Shown here in pieces: positions 45,542-56,100 of a stretch of 64,000 nucleotides of DNA. The notes under the pieces were generated by a model. It was not told where the DNA came from and ran no database searches. It saw only the letters and a list, made by a program, of their open reading frames with translations. The stretch is from Saprospiraceae bacterium (GTDB taxonomy: Bacteria; Bacteroidota; Bacteroidia; Chitinophagales; Saprospiraceae): positions 39,757-103,756 of the forward strand of contig JAHDHQ010000009.1 in assembly GCA_020631235.1 (NCBI GenBank), read 5' to 3'. Position 1 is the first letter of the stretch, and each line of letters starts with the position of its first letter. The translations under genes and the position numbers were made by a program.

Positions 45542-45916
45542 TTAGTTTGAGATCAATGAGTCAACATATTCCAATGCTCCGAGTGCTTGCGTGTACTCCG
45601 GATACTGGGAATATTGAGTTAATTGGTTTCTAGTTTCGATAACACCTGTTTCTGCATCTTTTGCAGCCATCACGTTATCTAAGACCATAGTCGCTATTCG
45701 AAGCTTCATTGCAACGTCAGCTTGAGAATCACCACCAGTAGTCGCAGTAGCTGCTCCTACTCCTGGATCATTGGGTACTGACACAACATCACCTTCTAAG
45801 CTTTTCACTTCATTTTTCAATGTAGTCATTGCAAGATCTAGCCCCATATAAGACTGGGCAGAAATTCCAACGCTCATCAAGGCAAACAAAGCCACGAAAA
45901 AGAACTTAATTTTCAT
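45542..45916 (-). CDS. Small secreted protein of unknown function, first gene before the 2177-aa protein
   Basis: 124 aa. A signal peptide (FFFVALFALMSVGISAQ) is followed by an Ala/Thr/Gly-rich spacer (about residues 50-65) between two helical parts (LDLAMTTLKNEVKSLEG and DVAMKLRIATMVLDNVMAAK). No family recognised, no cysteine and no sorting domain, so it is likely periplasmic. 12 bp separate it from the giant gene, so they are co-transcribed. This position suggests a partner, such as a chaperone or accessory subunit, but that is a guess. Confidence 0.8.
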   Translation of the reverse strand: MKIKFFFVALFALMSVGISAQSYMGLDLAMTTLKNEVKSLEGDVVSVPNDPGVGAATATTGGDSQADVAMKLRIATMVLDNVMAAKDAETGVIETRNQLTQYSQYPEYTQALGALEYVDSLISN

Positions 45917-46406
45917 GAGATTGAGATTTTAAGTTTAATTAAATAATAAATTGTTAGTTCGATTTTAGCTAAATAAAATTATGGCATAGGACCCCAACAT
46001 CGTCATGTCAGACCTATTCCCTAAAAGGAATTAAGACTTAACTAATACAAGAAAATGCAATTGGCAAGCAAAGCGAAGTAGTGTACTGTTCGATTTTAGC
46101 TATAAGAGAGGATTTTCGTACACAACCTCGAGTTTTGATTTCGTCTTTAAAAGCTTAGCTTGTTGGTTTATTGCCTTTTTTATACTTAGTGATTCGCCTA
46201 TGTAACTACAAAGTCTATATACGTTATACAAACCTGTAAAACATCGTACAAATATAATCCTAACATCTACAATATTATTACCTAGTTGTAGGTATTTTGA
46301 TTATATGTTTTTTTTCTATATGTTCCACTATAATTATGAAAAAGGAAAGATAAGTGCCTGTTAATCAGTATGTTTAAACATCGAAAAACATAATTCTAAG
46401 CCAAGA
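45917..46406. other. Long leader and promoter region upstream of the 124-aa gene
   Basis: 490 bp. It holds the promoter-operator at 46249-46294, which predicts a leader of roughly 325 nt. A 15-nt direct repeat GTTCGATTTTAGCTA occurs at 45957-45971 and 46088-46102, both within the leader. No coding frame or known riboswitch was seen. The 112 bp from 46295 to 46406 form the 3' side of the lipoprotein array; no strong terminator was found there. Confidence 0.65.
46249..46294 (-). promoter_or_regulatory. Promoter and palindromic operator of the 124-aa/2177-aa genes
   Basis: TATATTTG (46249-46256, minus strand) lies 22 bp from the perfect palindrome TACCTA-GTTG-TAGGTA (46279-46294). Box sequence and spacing are identical to those at 38248-38293; only the 4-nt centre differs by one base. 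Confidence 0.75.
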
Positions 46407-49400
46407 TTACTGATAATCATACAAGGCTAGCTGGATAGGTCCTTTATTGTTGCCTACAATAATACCCTTCTGATTAGAGCCAAGAGAAATACGCTCCAAA
46501 CTATTAGTTATTTGGTCGCAGAAAAGGCCTACCTCCAGAGGGTCAGCTAGTGTTAATTTTGCATTTTTATCACCATAAAACAAAAAGCTTTCTCCTGCGT
46601 CACTCAAACTCATACTGGGGTTAGTAAACTGCACATTGCCTACACAAAAAGCATCCAAAAAACCATCTTTATTAAAATCTTCTAGCATGATCTGTTTTAT
46701 ACTTGATCGTTGTGTGATCTCTGGTAATTCTTTTACATTAAATGTTAAATCACCCTTATTAAGGGCCATTAAATGCGCAAAGCAATTGGCATCATACGTT
46801 TTTGCATTTAATAAGACTTGATCGCTGATTAATTCTTCTACAGGCATCGCGGCTACTGTGCTATAACCTTGCTGCCTTATTTTGTTTTTGATATATGGAA
46901 ACCACTCACTTAAAGTTTCTAAATCTTGCAAGGGAATATATCGATCATTATAGAGTTGGCTTAATATGACTTCTTGATCATTATTTAAACTCATATCGCC
47001 AGCATAAAGTCTCAGTGGATGTTCTGTCGTCGCTTCAAAGTCCAAGTTCTCACCTATATTGCCAAAAATCATATCCATATCACCGTCACCATCAATATCT
47101 CCAACTGCTACCGATTGCCACCAACCTTTATAAGCTTCTAAACCTGTATTTTTTTGCCTTGTAAATTTCTCATCCTCTCTAAGAAATATAGCTGGAGCAT
47201 CCCATTCGGAACAAATAATTAGGTCTTTCTTCTCGTCGCTATTTACGTCTATGTAGGCAACATCTGTTATAAAGTGCGGCAACTCTTCAAAGGCAAACCA
47301 TTTTGCAATTTGGTTTACATAGGGACCTCCAGTGTGCATTAACAAATAAGAGTCTGCTCTCTCTCCATATCTTTTTGGTTTATTTCGTCCAGCAACAAAC
47401 AAGTCCTGCAGTCCATCACCATTAAAATCATCGGCAATAATGTTTGTAGAAGCCGAACGAATGTCAGGCAATACTCCATCCACTCTCAGCATTTGGCCAC
47501 CACCATTATTAAAGTAAAGTCTATCTTGAAGAAGGCTATCATGATCCACAAGCATATCTCCACCTGAAGCCACATATAAATCTAGCCGACCGTCATTATT
47601 GTAGTCAAAAAAGGTGGCTCCAGTGTCATTATAAGCTATATCATCATAAAATACTTGATTTTTTAGTGTTCTAAAGTTATTCTCTTTTTGTACAATTACT
47701 TTTCCTGTGATATTTTCAGCCCCTCCCATATAAAAATCATCAAAACCATCATTATCCACATCACCTACTGCTAATGTGGGACCATCATAACTTACTTGAT
47801 AAGGTGCATTTAGGTTTGTGTTTTTTAAAGAAACATTTGCCTGGACATGGGCATAATTGTATGTATCTATTCGGTCTGTTAAATCGAGAAAAACACCTGG
47901 TTCTACTACGATTTTTCGTGGAGTTCTATTGATGGATATTTCTTTAGACAAAACATGGTGCTTATTTGACTCGATATTGGAAAACACATTCAAGGCACCA
48001 TCCAGATAATTAATTTTGATGCTATCTACGCGCTTCTCCTTTCTTAGACCAAAATGTAATCGTCTGCTCGAACTAGATCTAAAGCCTCTATCAAACTGGA
48101 ATTCTTGATATTGTGCTAATTTTCCAGCGTACACCGTCACCTTTGCATGCATAACACTAGTAACTCGTGTAGTATCCTTAAGCTGGACGGAAATCCAGTT
48201 TCCACTTTTGCTTTTATTTTCTAGAACTGTTGCTGTGGTGCCAATGTTGTTTACGATAATATCAAGATCACCATCATTATCTAAATCTGCATAAGCAGCT
48301 CCTCTGCTGTCTTTTTTAGGGCTTGATTTGCTCAAGATATCTTGCTTGAGCATTTGTAAACCATCCATATTTTTAAACCATACGTTATTAGCGGCTTCTG
48401 CTTTCGCTTCTTTAAGATGATTATAAGCTTCTATAGAATCTAATGGTGATCCTTTTTTGCGTTCGAGCTCTTCTCTTTGACTAATGTATTCTAAATGGTT
48501 TATATTCTGCGTCAAACCATTAGTTACAAAAACATCTTTTAGTCCATCGTTATCAAAATCGGCAATCAGTGGAGACCAGCTAAACCCTGTACTAGCTAGT
48601 CCAGCATAATTAGCCAAATTTGAGAGTTTACTTTTTTTATTAACGAGCATGGTATTGGTTTTATATTGGAATGGAAAACCAAAACCACTGTGCAACATAA
48701 AAAACTCCTCCGTATTTATATTCTTGCGATATAGATTTTTCTTAAACGGATCCATGGTGACTTGATCCATAACTAAGATATCTACACTTAAGTCATTATT
48801 TAGATCATTAATATCCACACCTTTACTGTCTTTAGAGATTTGTGTAAATAGTGTGTTATTCATCTGATCGAGTGAACCTTTACGATTATTGTAATAAACA
48901 TAGTCAGGTACAAAAAAATCATTGCTTACAAACAAATCTAGCCATCCATCTTTGTTAATATCCGAAGCTACTGCACCTCTTCCAAAAACCAGTGAAGAGA
49001 CATTCTTTTCCTTTGATTGATTATTAAAAACACCTTCATTATTTTCAAAATACATACTATACATATATTTTGATCTTTCTTTATTTATGCCATTATTTAT
49101 GCTTCTGATAAAATGCTTTATGTCCTTTCCTATGGACCTAAGCATAGTATTGGAGATGTATAAGTCTAAGTCATTATCTCTATCAAAATCTGCAAACACA
49201 CAATGGGTAGAAAGGCTGGCAATGTCTAAACCATAGGCTGAAGCCGACTCTTTAAAGGTTCCATCTTTTTGATTAATATAAAGGTCATTAGTCATGTCTT
49301 CCATATCAAAACCAGGCCCTCCATTGCAAACGTAAATATCTAACCATCCATCACCGTTGATATCAATGATGCTTGCGCTATTAGACCATTTTTTGGATTC

Positions 49401-49763
49401 TAAGCCTGCAAAACGGGTGACATCTTCAAATTGTAGATTTCCTTTATTTACATATAGACGATTACTTACATCATTACCCGTAAAAAAGACATCTTCTAAG
49501 CCATCATTATTATAGTCAATAATGCTCACTCCACCACCATGTTGTAATGGGTCAAAATAGAGGATATTTCTATCCCTTGATTCTTCATATTTATTTATGA
49601 AATCAATACCCGTGGAACTTGGATCCAGTGCAACAAAATTAAAGGATTCTGAAGTGTCATTTTTAGCCACATTGGACAACACCTCTCGATCATCATCACA
49701 AGAAATCAATATACAAGAAATCAATAAAATAAAGATTGCGTATTTTATCCAGTCACCCATCAT
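46407..49763 (-). CDS. VCBS/FG-GAP repeat lipoprotein with ASPIC/UnbV domain (divergent fifth copy)
   Basis: 1118 aa. A lipoprotein signal ends at LLISCILISC (Cys22). The first ATG is followed at once by a second; either could be used. Asp-rich FG-GAP/VCBS loops such as IDINGDGWLDIYVCNGG and ADFDNDGLKDVFVTNG build two predicted beta-propellers. Between them (about residues 530-620) lies an ASPIC/UnbV-like domain (FDRGFRSSSSRRLHFGL, DSIKINYLDG). It lacks the RGKECSTEQMPF segment of its four paralogues and has an altered SMDV region, so it is the most divergent copy. Calcium-binding surface lipoprotein inferred; ligand unknown. Last gene of the array, 12 bp after the fourth. Confidence 0.88.
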   Translation of the reverse strand: MMGDWIKYAIFILLISCILISCDDDREVLSNVAKNDTSESFNFVALDPSSTGIDFINKYEESRDRNILYFDPLQHGGGVSIIDYNNDGLEDVFFTGNDVSNRLYVNKGNLQFEDVTRFAGLESKKWSNSASIIDINGDGWLDIYVCNGGPGFDMEDMTNDLYINQKDGTFKESASAYGLDIASLSTHCVFADFDRDNDLDLYISNTMLRSIGKDIKHFIRSINNGINKERSKYMYSMYFENNEGVFNNQSKEKNVSSLVFGRGAVASDINKDGWLDLFVSNDFFVPDYVYYNNRKGSLDQMNNTLFTQISKDSKGVDINDLNNDLSVDILVMDQVTMDPFKKNLYRKNINTEEFFMLHSGFGFPFQYKTNTMLVNKKSKLSNLANYAGLASTGFSWSPLIADFDNDGLKDVFVTNGLTQNINHLEYISQREELERKKGSPLDSIEAYNHLKEAKAEAANNVWFKNMDGLQMLKQDILSKSSPKKDSRGAAYADLDNDGDLDIIVNNIGTTATVLENKSKSGNWISVQLKDTTRVTSVMHAKVTVYAGKLAQYQEFQFDRGFRSSSSRRLHFGLRKEKRVDSIKINYLDGALNVFSNIESNKHHVLSKEISINRTPRKIVVEPGVFLDLTDRIDTYNYAHVQANVSLKNTNLNAPYQVSYDGPTLAVGDVDNDGFDDFYMGGAENITGKVIVQKENNFRTLKNQVFYDDIAYNDTGATFFDYNNDGRLDLYVASGGDMLVDHDSLLQDRLYFNNGGGQMLRVDGVLPDIRSASTNIIADDFNGDGLQDLFVAGRNKPKRYGERADSYLLMHTGGPYVNQIAKWFAFEELPHFITDVAYIDVNSDEKKDLIICSEWDAPAIFLREDEKFTRQKNTGLEAYKGWWQSVAVGDIDGDGDMDMIFGNIGENLDFEATTEHPLRLYAGDMSLNNDQEVILSQLYNDRYIPLQDLETLSEWFPYIKNKIRQQGYSTVAAMPVEELISDQVLLNAKTYDANCFAHLMALNKGDLTFNVKELPEITQRSSIKQIMLEDFNKDGFLDAFCVGNVQFTNPSMSLSDAGESFLFYGDKNAKLTLADPLEVGLFCDQITNSLERISLGSNQKGIIVGNNKGPIQLALYDYQ

Positions 49764-49775
49764 CCTCTTTATGTA

Positions 49776-52700
49776 TTATTTTAAAGCCAATAATAATTGG
49801 ACACGTTCATTATTATTGGCTACAATTATGCCTTTTTGATTACCACCTAAGTTGATTTCGACCATATCAGTTACGTTTCCATTACACAATACTCCAGCAA
49901 AATCAATATTAGATTTAGAATTAAATGTGCAGCTTCCCTGGCCTAACAATAATAATCCATTCCCTGCATCATAAGCTGTCGTTTCAGGCTCGGTTTCTAA
50001 AATGTTGCCCGCACAGAACACATCCATATATCCATCAAAATTCACGTCGGAAAGCACCATGGATTTAATGGGTGCCCATTGTGCGTGAACGGGTAATTTA
50101 CGAAGTTCAAAACCAAGTTCGCCTTTGTTTTCTGCAATATAGTGAGCGAAAGTATTTACACTAAATTGATCCAATTGTTCTAGGTTTTCTTCCCCTAGTA
50201 TTTCATTAATGGAAGCATTTGCAAAAGATGAGTAACTCTCAAATTTTTCTTTCAAAAAAGGCATTTGTTCCGTGCTACATTCTTTACCTCTGACAGGCAC
50301 TGTTTTATTTTGGTATTTTTTAGTTAGTACGATGTCATGAGATCCATTCCCATCAACATCACCGGCATACAAGCCTAAAGGTTTCTCCTCAGAAGGATGA
50401 AATTTGTTGTTTTCTCCCAAATTACCCAAAATTAAATCTAAATCGCCATCTCTATCAAAATCATGTGCAGCAACAGATTGCCACCATCCAGATTTATTTT
50501 TAAAACTACTAACCTCTTGTTTTGTAAATGAATCTCCGGTCCTTGTAAACAATGCGGGTTCGTCCCATTCCGAAACGAATAAAAAATCTTTCTTGGTGTC
50601 GCCATTAAAATCTTCATATATAATCCCCGTAATCATTCCTGGCAATTCCTGGACATTAAAATAATCTTCTATTTGATTTTCAAATTGCTGATTATTCTGA
50701 ATCAGCAGATAGGAACTTGCTTTTTGCGGGTAAGCTCCTGGATTATTTCTTCCACCGACAAAGAGATCTATTTGTCCATCATCATTAAAATCCCCTGAAA
50801 TAATTTTAGCTGTAGAGGATGTGATTTTAGGCAAGGCCTTGATAGCTCGGGTAAATTTTCCTTCACCTTTATTTATGTAAAGTCTGTCTTGTAATAAATC
50901 AGGATTTTTAACATCTCCTCCCCCTCCACTGGCCACATATAAATCCATCAAGCCATCCTTATTGACATCGAAAAAATGTGCACCTAAATCTTCATATTTA
51001 GCGTCATTTAAGAAGACGTTATTTTTAGTAGTTTCGAATGAATTTGTTTTTTGACTGGCCAAAATTCCCGCATATCCTGCTGATCCGCCCAAATAAAAAT
51101 CTTCTAATCTATCGCCATTAATATCAGCTTTTGCTAAACAAGGGCCGAGGTTTGAATATTTGTGAGGCAATAAAACTTCTACATTAAAATCATTAAAATT
51201 TTTCTCTTTGTGCGAAAAGTTAAATCCTTTTGCTTGATGGGTTACATCCATTAATGGTGCCCTAAGCTGTTCTTGTTTGCTAGCTTGGGTTGCTCTATTT
51301 GTTTTATCGAGAACATGTAGTTGATTAACAGCCAGATTCTCAAATGTTTGTTCAGTACCATCTAAATAATTGATAATGACTTTATCTACTTTGACTTTAT
51401 CACGAAGGCCAAAATGTAATCTTTGGCCCATGGAAGAATTATAGCCCCTTGTAAAGTAATATTCTTGATACTGCACTAAATCGTCAGCAAAAACTTTGAC
51501 TTTGGCATTTAAAACTGAAGCAGGGTTTGTTTTATTTTCTAATCGAATAGACACATAATTTTGTCGACCGTTTGACAAGTTTTCTAGTAAGCTAATTTTG
51601 TCTTTTAGATTGTTGCATACAAGATCCAAATCACCATCTAAATCGAGATCACTGAAAGCGGCACCACTTGAAAATGTAGGGCTAAAAACTCCTGAATTTT
51701 GTTCGATTTTTTGAAAATCTTTCCCTTCTATATTTTTAAAAACTATATTTTTTATAGGATTTGATGGTGTGTTTTGAAGATGGTCAAACCATTCAAGTTT
51801 ACTTAAAGTCCTACCCAACTCTTTTTCTTTGGCTTCCTTTTTAAGTCGATAATCATTGTTTAAAAGTTCTCTTAAATATCCGGTGGATACAAAGTAATCT
51901 TTCCATCCGTCATTATCTATATCAAATAATAAAGGGGCCCAACTCCACTCTGTTTGAGAGACTCCTAGATAATGAGATATATCAGAAAAATGACCTTTAC
52001 CGACATTGACAAAAAAAGAATTAAACATATACTGTTCTGGAAAATTTAACTCCTCTTTTAAGTAATTAAACATGTCTACATCCATGGAGCGCATAAGTGT
52101 TTTATTACGCACATGGTCTGAAGGAGTCATATCTAAGACAGCTAAGTCAATGAGCTGATCATTATTAAAATCATTAGCGTCAATTCCCATCGAATAAAAA
52201 GGCATATGGCTTAATAATCGATCTCCAACATGATTAAATTTGCCTGTCTTATCGTTTTGATAGTAAAAATCCGGAATAAAAAAATCGTTTGTAGCATATA
52301 TATCTAACCAACCGTCATTATTTAGATCAGCGATGCAAGCACCAAGTCCAAAACCATAATCATGCACACCTTTTTCTTTGCTTTTTAACACAAAAAAACC
52401 ATCCACGTTTTCGTAAAACATGTTAGTCATCATATTAAGCTCCTCTTTAGGAATTTCTGATAATATTATTTTCAGAAATTTAGGTATATTTTGTTCAATG
52501 TTGCGTTGAAGATGATTAATCAAGTAAAGATCCAAATCCCCATCATTATCAAAATCAGCAAAATTAGCTTGCATAGATTTACTGGCAATATCTAATCCAT
52601 ACTTGCTGGCTGATTCAGTAAAGCTCAGGTTTTTATTATTTATGTAAAGCTGATTTGTCAGTGCCATTTTTGAATCTGAGGGCCCACCATTGCAAACGTA

Positions 52701-53102
52701 AATATCTAACCAACCATCATTGTTTATATCTACCATGCACACACCATTAACCCAACGATCTGATGTTAATCCAGCATTTTCAGTAATATCATCAAAAACT
52801 AATTTCCCTTTATTTAGATACAATCTGCTTTGTACATGATTGCCGCCCATAAAAATTTCGTCTAAGCCGTCATTGTTTAGATCTCCGACCGCCACTCCTG
52901 AGCCATTATAGAAATTGTGGAAATGAAAGGCATTTAAATCTGGGGTTTCCTTAATGTCGTTTACAAAATCTAAGCCTGATTCAGAAGCAGGGATCTCACG
53001 GAATAATGATGTATTTTCTTCAGTATTATTACCGTTGACATCATTTTCATTATTTGAACATGAAACAAAAAAGAAAAGTGAAATAAACAGTAAGATTCTC
53101 AT
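49776..53102 (-). CDS. VCBS/FG-GAP repeat lipoprotein with ASPIC/UnbV domain (fourth copy)
   Basis: 1108 aa. Lipobox LFFFVSC gives Cys15. Asp-rich loops (GDLNNDGLDEIFMGG, VDINNDGWLDIYVCNGG, FDIDNDGWKDYFVSTG) mark FG-GAP/VCBS blades in two halves. An ASPIC/UnbV domain (YFTRGYNSSMGQRLHFGL, KVIINYLDGTEQTF) sits at about 540-620. The segment VPVRGKECSTEQMPFLKEKF lies near residue 937. It shares MRSMDVxxFNxL with the third copy and so is its closest relative. Starts 20 bp after it. A surface-exposed, calcium-binding role is inferred from the family. Confidence 0.9.
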   Translation of the reverse strand: MRILLFISLFFFVSCSNNENDVNGNNTEENTSLFREIPASESGLDFVNDIKETPDLNAFHFHNFYNGSGVAVGDLNNDGLDEIFMGGNHVQSRLYLNKGKLVFDDITENAGLTSDRWVNGVCMVDINNDGWLDIYVCNGGPSDSKMALTNQLYINNKNLSFTESASKYGLDIASKSMQANFADFDNDGDLDLYLINHLQRNIEQNIPKFLKIILSEIPKEELNMMTNMFYENVDGFFVLKSKEKGVHDYGFGLGACIADLNNDGWLDIYATNDFFIPDFYYQNDKTGKFNHVGDRLLSHMPFYSMGIDANDFNNDQLIDLAVLDMTPSDHVRNKTLMRSMDVDMFNYLKEELNFPEQYMFNSFFVNVGKGHFSDISHYLGVSQTEWSWAPLLFDIDNDGWKDYFVSTGYLRELLNNDYRLKKEAKEKELGRTLSKLEWFDHLQNTPSNPIKNIVFKNIEGKDFQKIEQNSGVFSPTFSSGAAFSDLDLDGDLDLVCNNLKDKISLLENLSNGRQNYVSIRLENKTNPASVLNAKVKVFADDLVQYQEYYFTRGYNSSMGQRLHFGLRDKVKVDKVIINYLDGTEQTFENLAVNQLHVLDKTNRATQASKQEQLRAPLMDVTHQAKGFNFSHKEKNFNDFNVEVLLPHKYSNLGPCLAKADINGDRLEDFYLGGSAGYAGILASQKTNSFETTKNNVFLNDAKYEDLGAHFFDVNKDGLMDLYVASGGGGDVKNPDLLQDRLYINKGEGKFTRAIKALPKITSSTAKIISGDFNDDGQIDLFVGGRNNPGAYPQKASSYLLIQNNQQFENQIEDYFNVQELPGMITGIIYEDFNGDTKKDFLFVSEWDEPALFTRTGDSFTKQEVSSFKNKSGWWQSVAAHDFDRDGDLDLILGNLGENNKFHPSEEKPLGLYAGDVDGNGSHDIVLTKKYQNKTVPVRGKECSTEQMPFLKEKFESYSSFANASINEILGEENLEQLDQFSVNTFAHYIAENKGELGFELRKLPVHAQWAPIKSMVLSDVNFDGYMDVFCAGNILETEPETTAYDAGNGLLLLGQGSCTFNSKSNIDFAGVLCNGNVTDMVEINLGGNQKGIIVANNNERVQLLLALK

Positions 53103-53122
53103 AAAAACCCGTGCTTTTTTTG

Positions 53123-56100
53123 TTAGAATTTTAAGGGTAAAAGAATTTGAGCTGAGCTATTGTTATTAGCCACAATGATGCCTGTTTGACTCCTACCAAG
53201 GCGTATCGTTTTCATGTCTGTGACGTTACCATTACAACGCGCTCCTGCAAAATCAATATTCAGGCTTGTTGTGAAATTTCCATCTCCTTTTCCTAATAGC
53301 ATCAATCCTCCACCTGCGTCGTAGGATGTTGTTTCCGGTTCTGTTTCTTGTATATTTCCTGCACAAAAAACATCTGTATATCCATCCGCATTAAAATCAA
53401 GTACAACCATGGCTTTGATCGGAGCTAATTGTGCTTCAAATGGCAGTTTGACCATTTCATAACTCAGGCCATTTCCTTGATTTATAGCTATATAACTTGC
53501 AAAGTCATTTACTGAAAAGGAATCTACTTTTTCTATATTTTCTTTGCCCAATATTTCATTTATAGAAGAGCTTGCAAAATCATTGTAGTATTTGTATTTA
53601 TCTGCTAAAAAAGGCATTTGTTCAGTACTACACTCCTTGCCTCTTACAGGAACAACCATGTTTTTATAGTGTTTGGTTAGCACGATATCATGACTCCCAT
53701 TGTGGTCGACATCACCTGCATAGATGCCTAATGGTTTTTTATTGCTTGGGTGAAATTTGTTGTTTTCGCCAATGTTTCCAAACATTAAATCTTTGTCTCC
53801 ATCTTTGTCAAAATCATGAATAGCTATCGACTGCCACCAACCTTTAACATTGTCGAAGCCTGTGTTATCTTGCTTTTTGAAGCCTTTATCACTTCGCAAG
53901 AAGATACTTGGTGCCTCCCACTCAGCAGTAAAAACAAGATCTTTTTGTTGGTCACCATTTACATCTTCATAAGCTATTCCTGTGATCATTCCTGGTAATG
54001 ATTCCGAGAAATAAGTTGATGTCTTATCTACAAAAACTCCATTTTCCTGAATCAATAAGTATGATTGGGCAGCTAGAGGATATTTTTTAGGTTTGTTTCT
54101 ACCTGCAACAAATAAATCCATTTGTCCATCTCCATTAAAATCATCGGAAATAATTTGGGAAGTGCTTGATGCTATGGTAGGTAATGCATTTCTACTCCTT
54201 CTAAAGGTGCCATCTTTTTGATTGATGTATAATCGGTCTTGAAGAAAGCTTGGTTTAGAGACATCTCCTCCACCACCACTAGCAACATAAAGGTCCGGGT
54301 AACCATCTTTGTTAAAGTCAAAAAAATGAGCCCCTATGTCTTCATAGGCTGCATCTTTGTCAAAAGAAGGCATAGGGATTGCTTCAAACTTAGATCCTCT
54401 TTGGTAAGCGATCATGCCAGGATAGCCTGCAGAGCCGCCCAAATAAAAATCTTCTAGGCCATCACCATTTACATCAGCTATAGCTAGACAAGGTCCTAAA
54501 TTGGAATATTTATGAGGCAATAAAATTTCTTCTTCGAAATCGTTAAACGTATCTTCTGTGTGCTCAAATTTAAAGCCTCCAACTCTTGGGGTCAGATCTA
54601 TCAGTATTCGGTCCGTTTCTTTGGTATCCTTTTTTCTTGTTTTTGCTTCTGATTTGTCAAGTATAAGATGTTTATTTACTTCAGGATTAACCATTGTCTG
54701 GATAGTGCCATCTAAGTAATTAACAACGATACTATCTATTTTGTCAGCACCTGCTAAACCAAAATGGAGACGGTGACCCATAGAAGAGTTAAAGCCTCTG
54801 GTAAAGGTATAATCTTGGTATTGGATTAAACTATCTATGTGTACGGAAACTTTCGCATGATAAACGGCATTTGGATTTTGAGTATTTCTTAATTGTACTG
54901 AAGTAAAAGCATTAGAACCATTGATGTTTTCTAGCAAGCTTGCATTAGCATTTAAGTTATTAATCACTAAATCTAAATCACCATCTAAGTCTAAATCACT
55001 GTAGGCTGCTCCATTAGAAAAAGTTGGAGTTTGTATGCCCCAATCATCTGTTTTATCGATCAGCTTTTTACCTTCATAGTTGCTAAAAACCATGTTTTTT
55101 ATCGGAGTGGAAGGCATTTCTTGGAGATGCTGGTACCATTCTTCTTCATTTAAACTTCTACCCAATATTTTTTCTTTATCTGCCTTTGCAACTCCATGGT
55201 CATTATCCATAAAATCCCTTAAATATCCATTAGAAACAAAGTAATCCTTCCAACCATCATTGTCAATATCAAATAACAATGGAGCCCAACTCCAATCCGT
55301 TTGTGAAACCCGCAAGTAATGAGCCACATCCATCAAGTACCCATCTCCGGCATTGAGATAAAATGAATTGTTCATATACTGCTTAGGAAATTTTAAGGTT
55401 TCACTTAAGGTATTAAACAGTCCTACATCCATGGATCGCATTACTGTTTTGTTACGTACATGATCTTCCGGAGTCATGTCCAAGATAGCTAAATCGTGGT
55501 GCCCATCATTATTAAAATCATTAGCATCTATCCCCATGGCAAAATAGGATATATGACTTATTAGCCTATCTGAGGCATGCTCGAAAGCGCCTTGCTTGTT
55601 ATTTATGTAATAGAAATCAGGAAGAAAAAAATCATTCGTAGCATAGATATCCAGCCAGCCATCTTGATTTAGATCTGCAATTGCTGCACCTAAACCAAAA
55701 GCCAAGTTTGCTAGGCCTTTTTCGACACTTTTGTTGGTAAACTTCCCATTCTCATTCTCGAAATACATGTTACTAACTTTGGCTAGTTCAGATTCTGGAA
55801 ACTCTTCGAGAAGTCGTTTTAGGAAAAGTACAGGATCTTTTTCAAAGCCTCTATCTAAGTGGTTAAGCAAGTACATATCTAGATCGCCATCTTTATCCAT
55901 ATCTGCGAAAAAAGCTTGATTAGAATGGCTTTCCACGTCTAAACCATATTGTGCCGCTGATTCTGTAAAGCTTAAATCTTTGTTGTTTATAAATAATTGG
56001 TTTTTAAAGTCGGCATTTTCCCGAGATGGTCCGGCATTACAAACGTAAATGTCCAACCATCCATCATTATTTATATCCACCATAGAAACACCATTCACCC

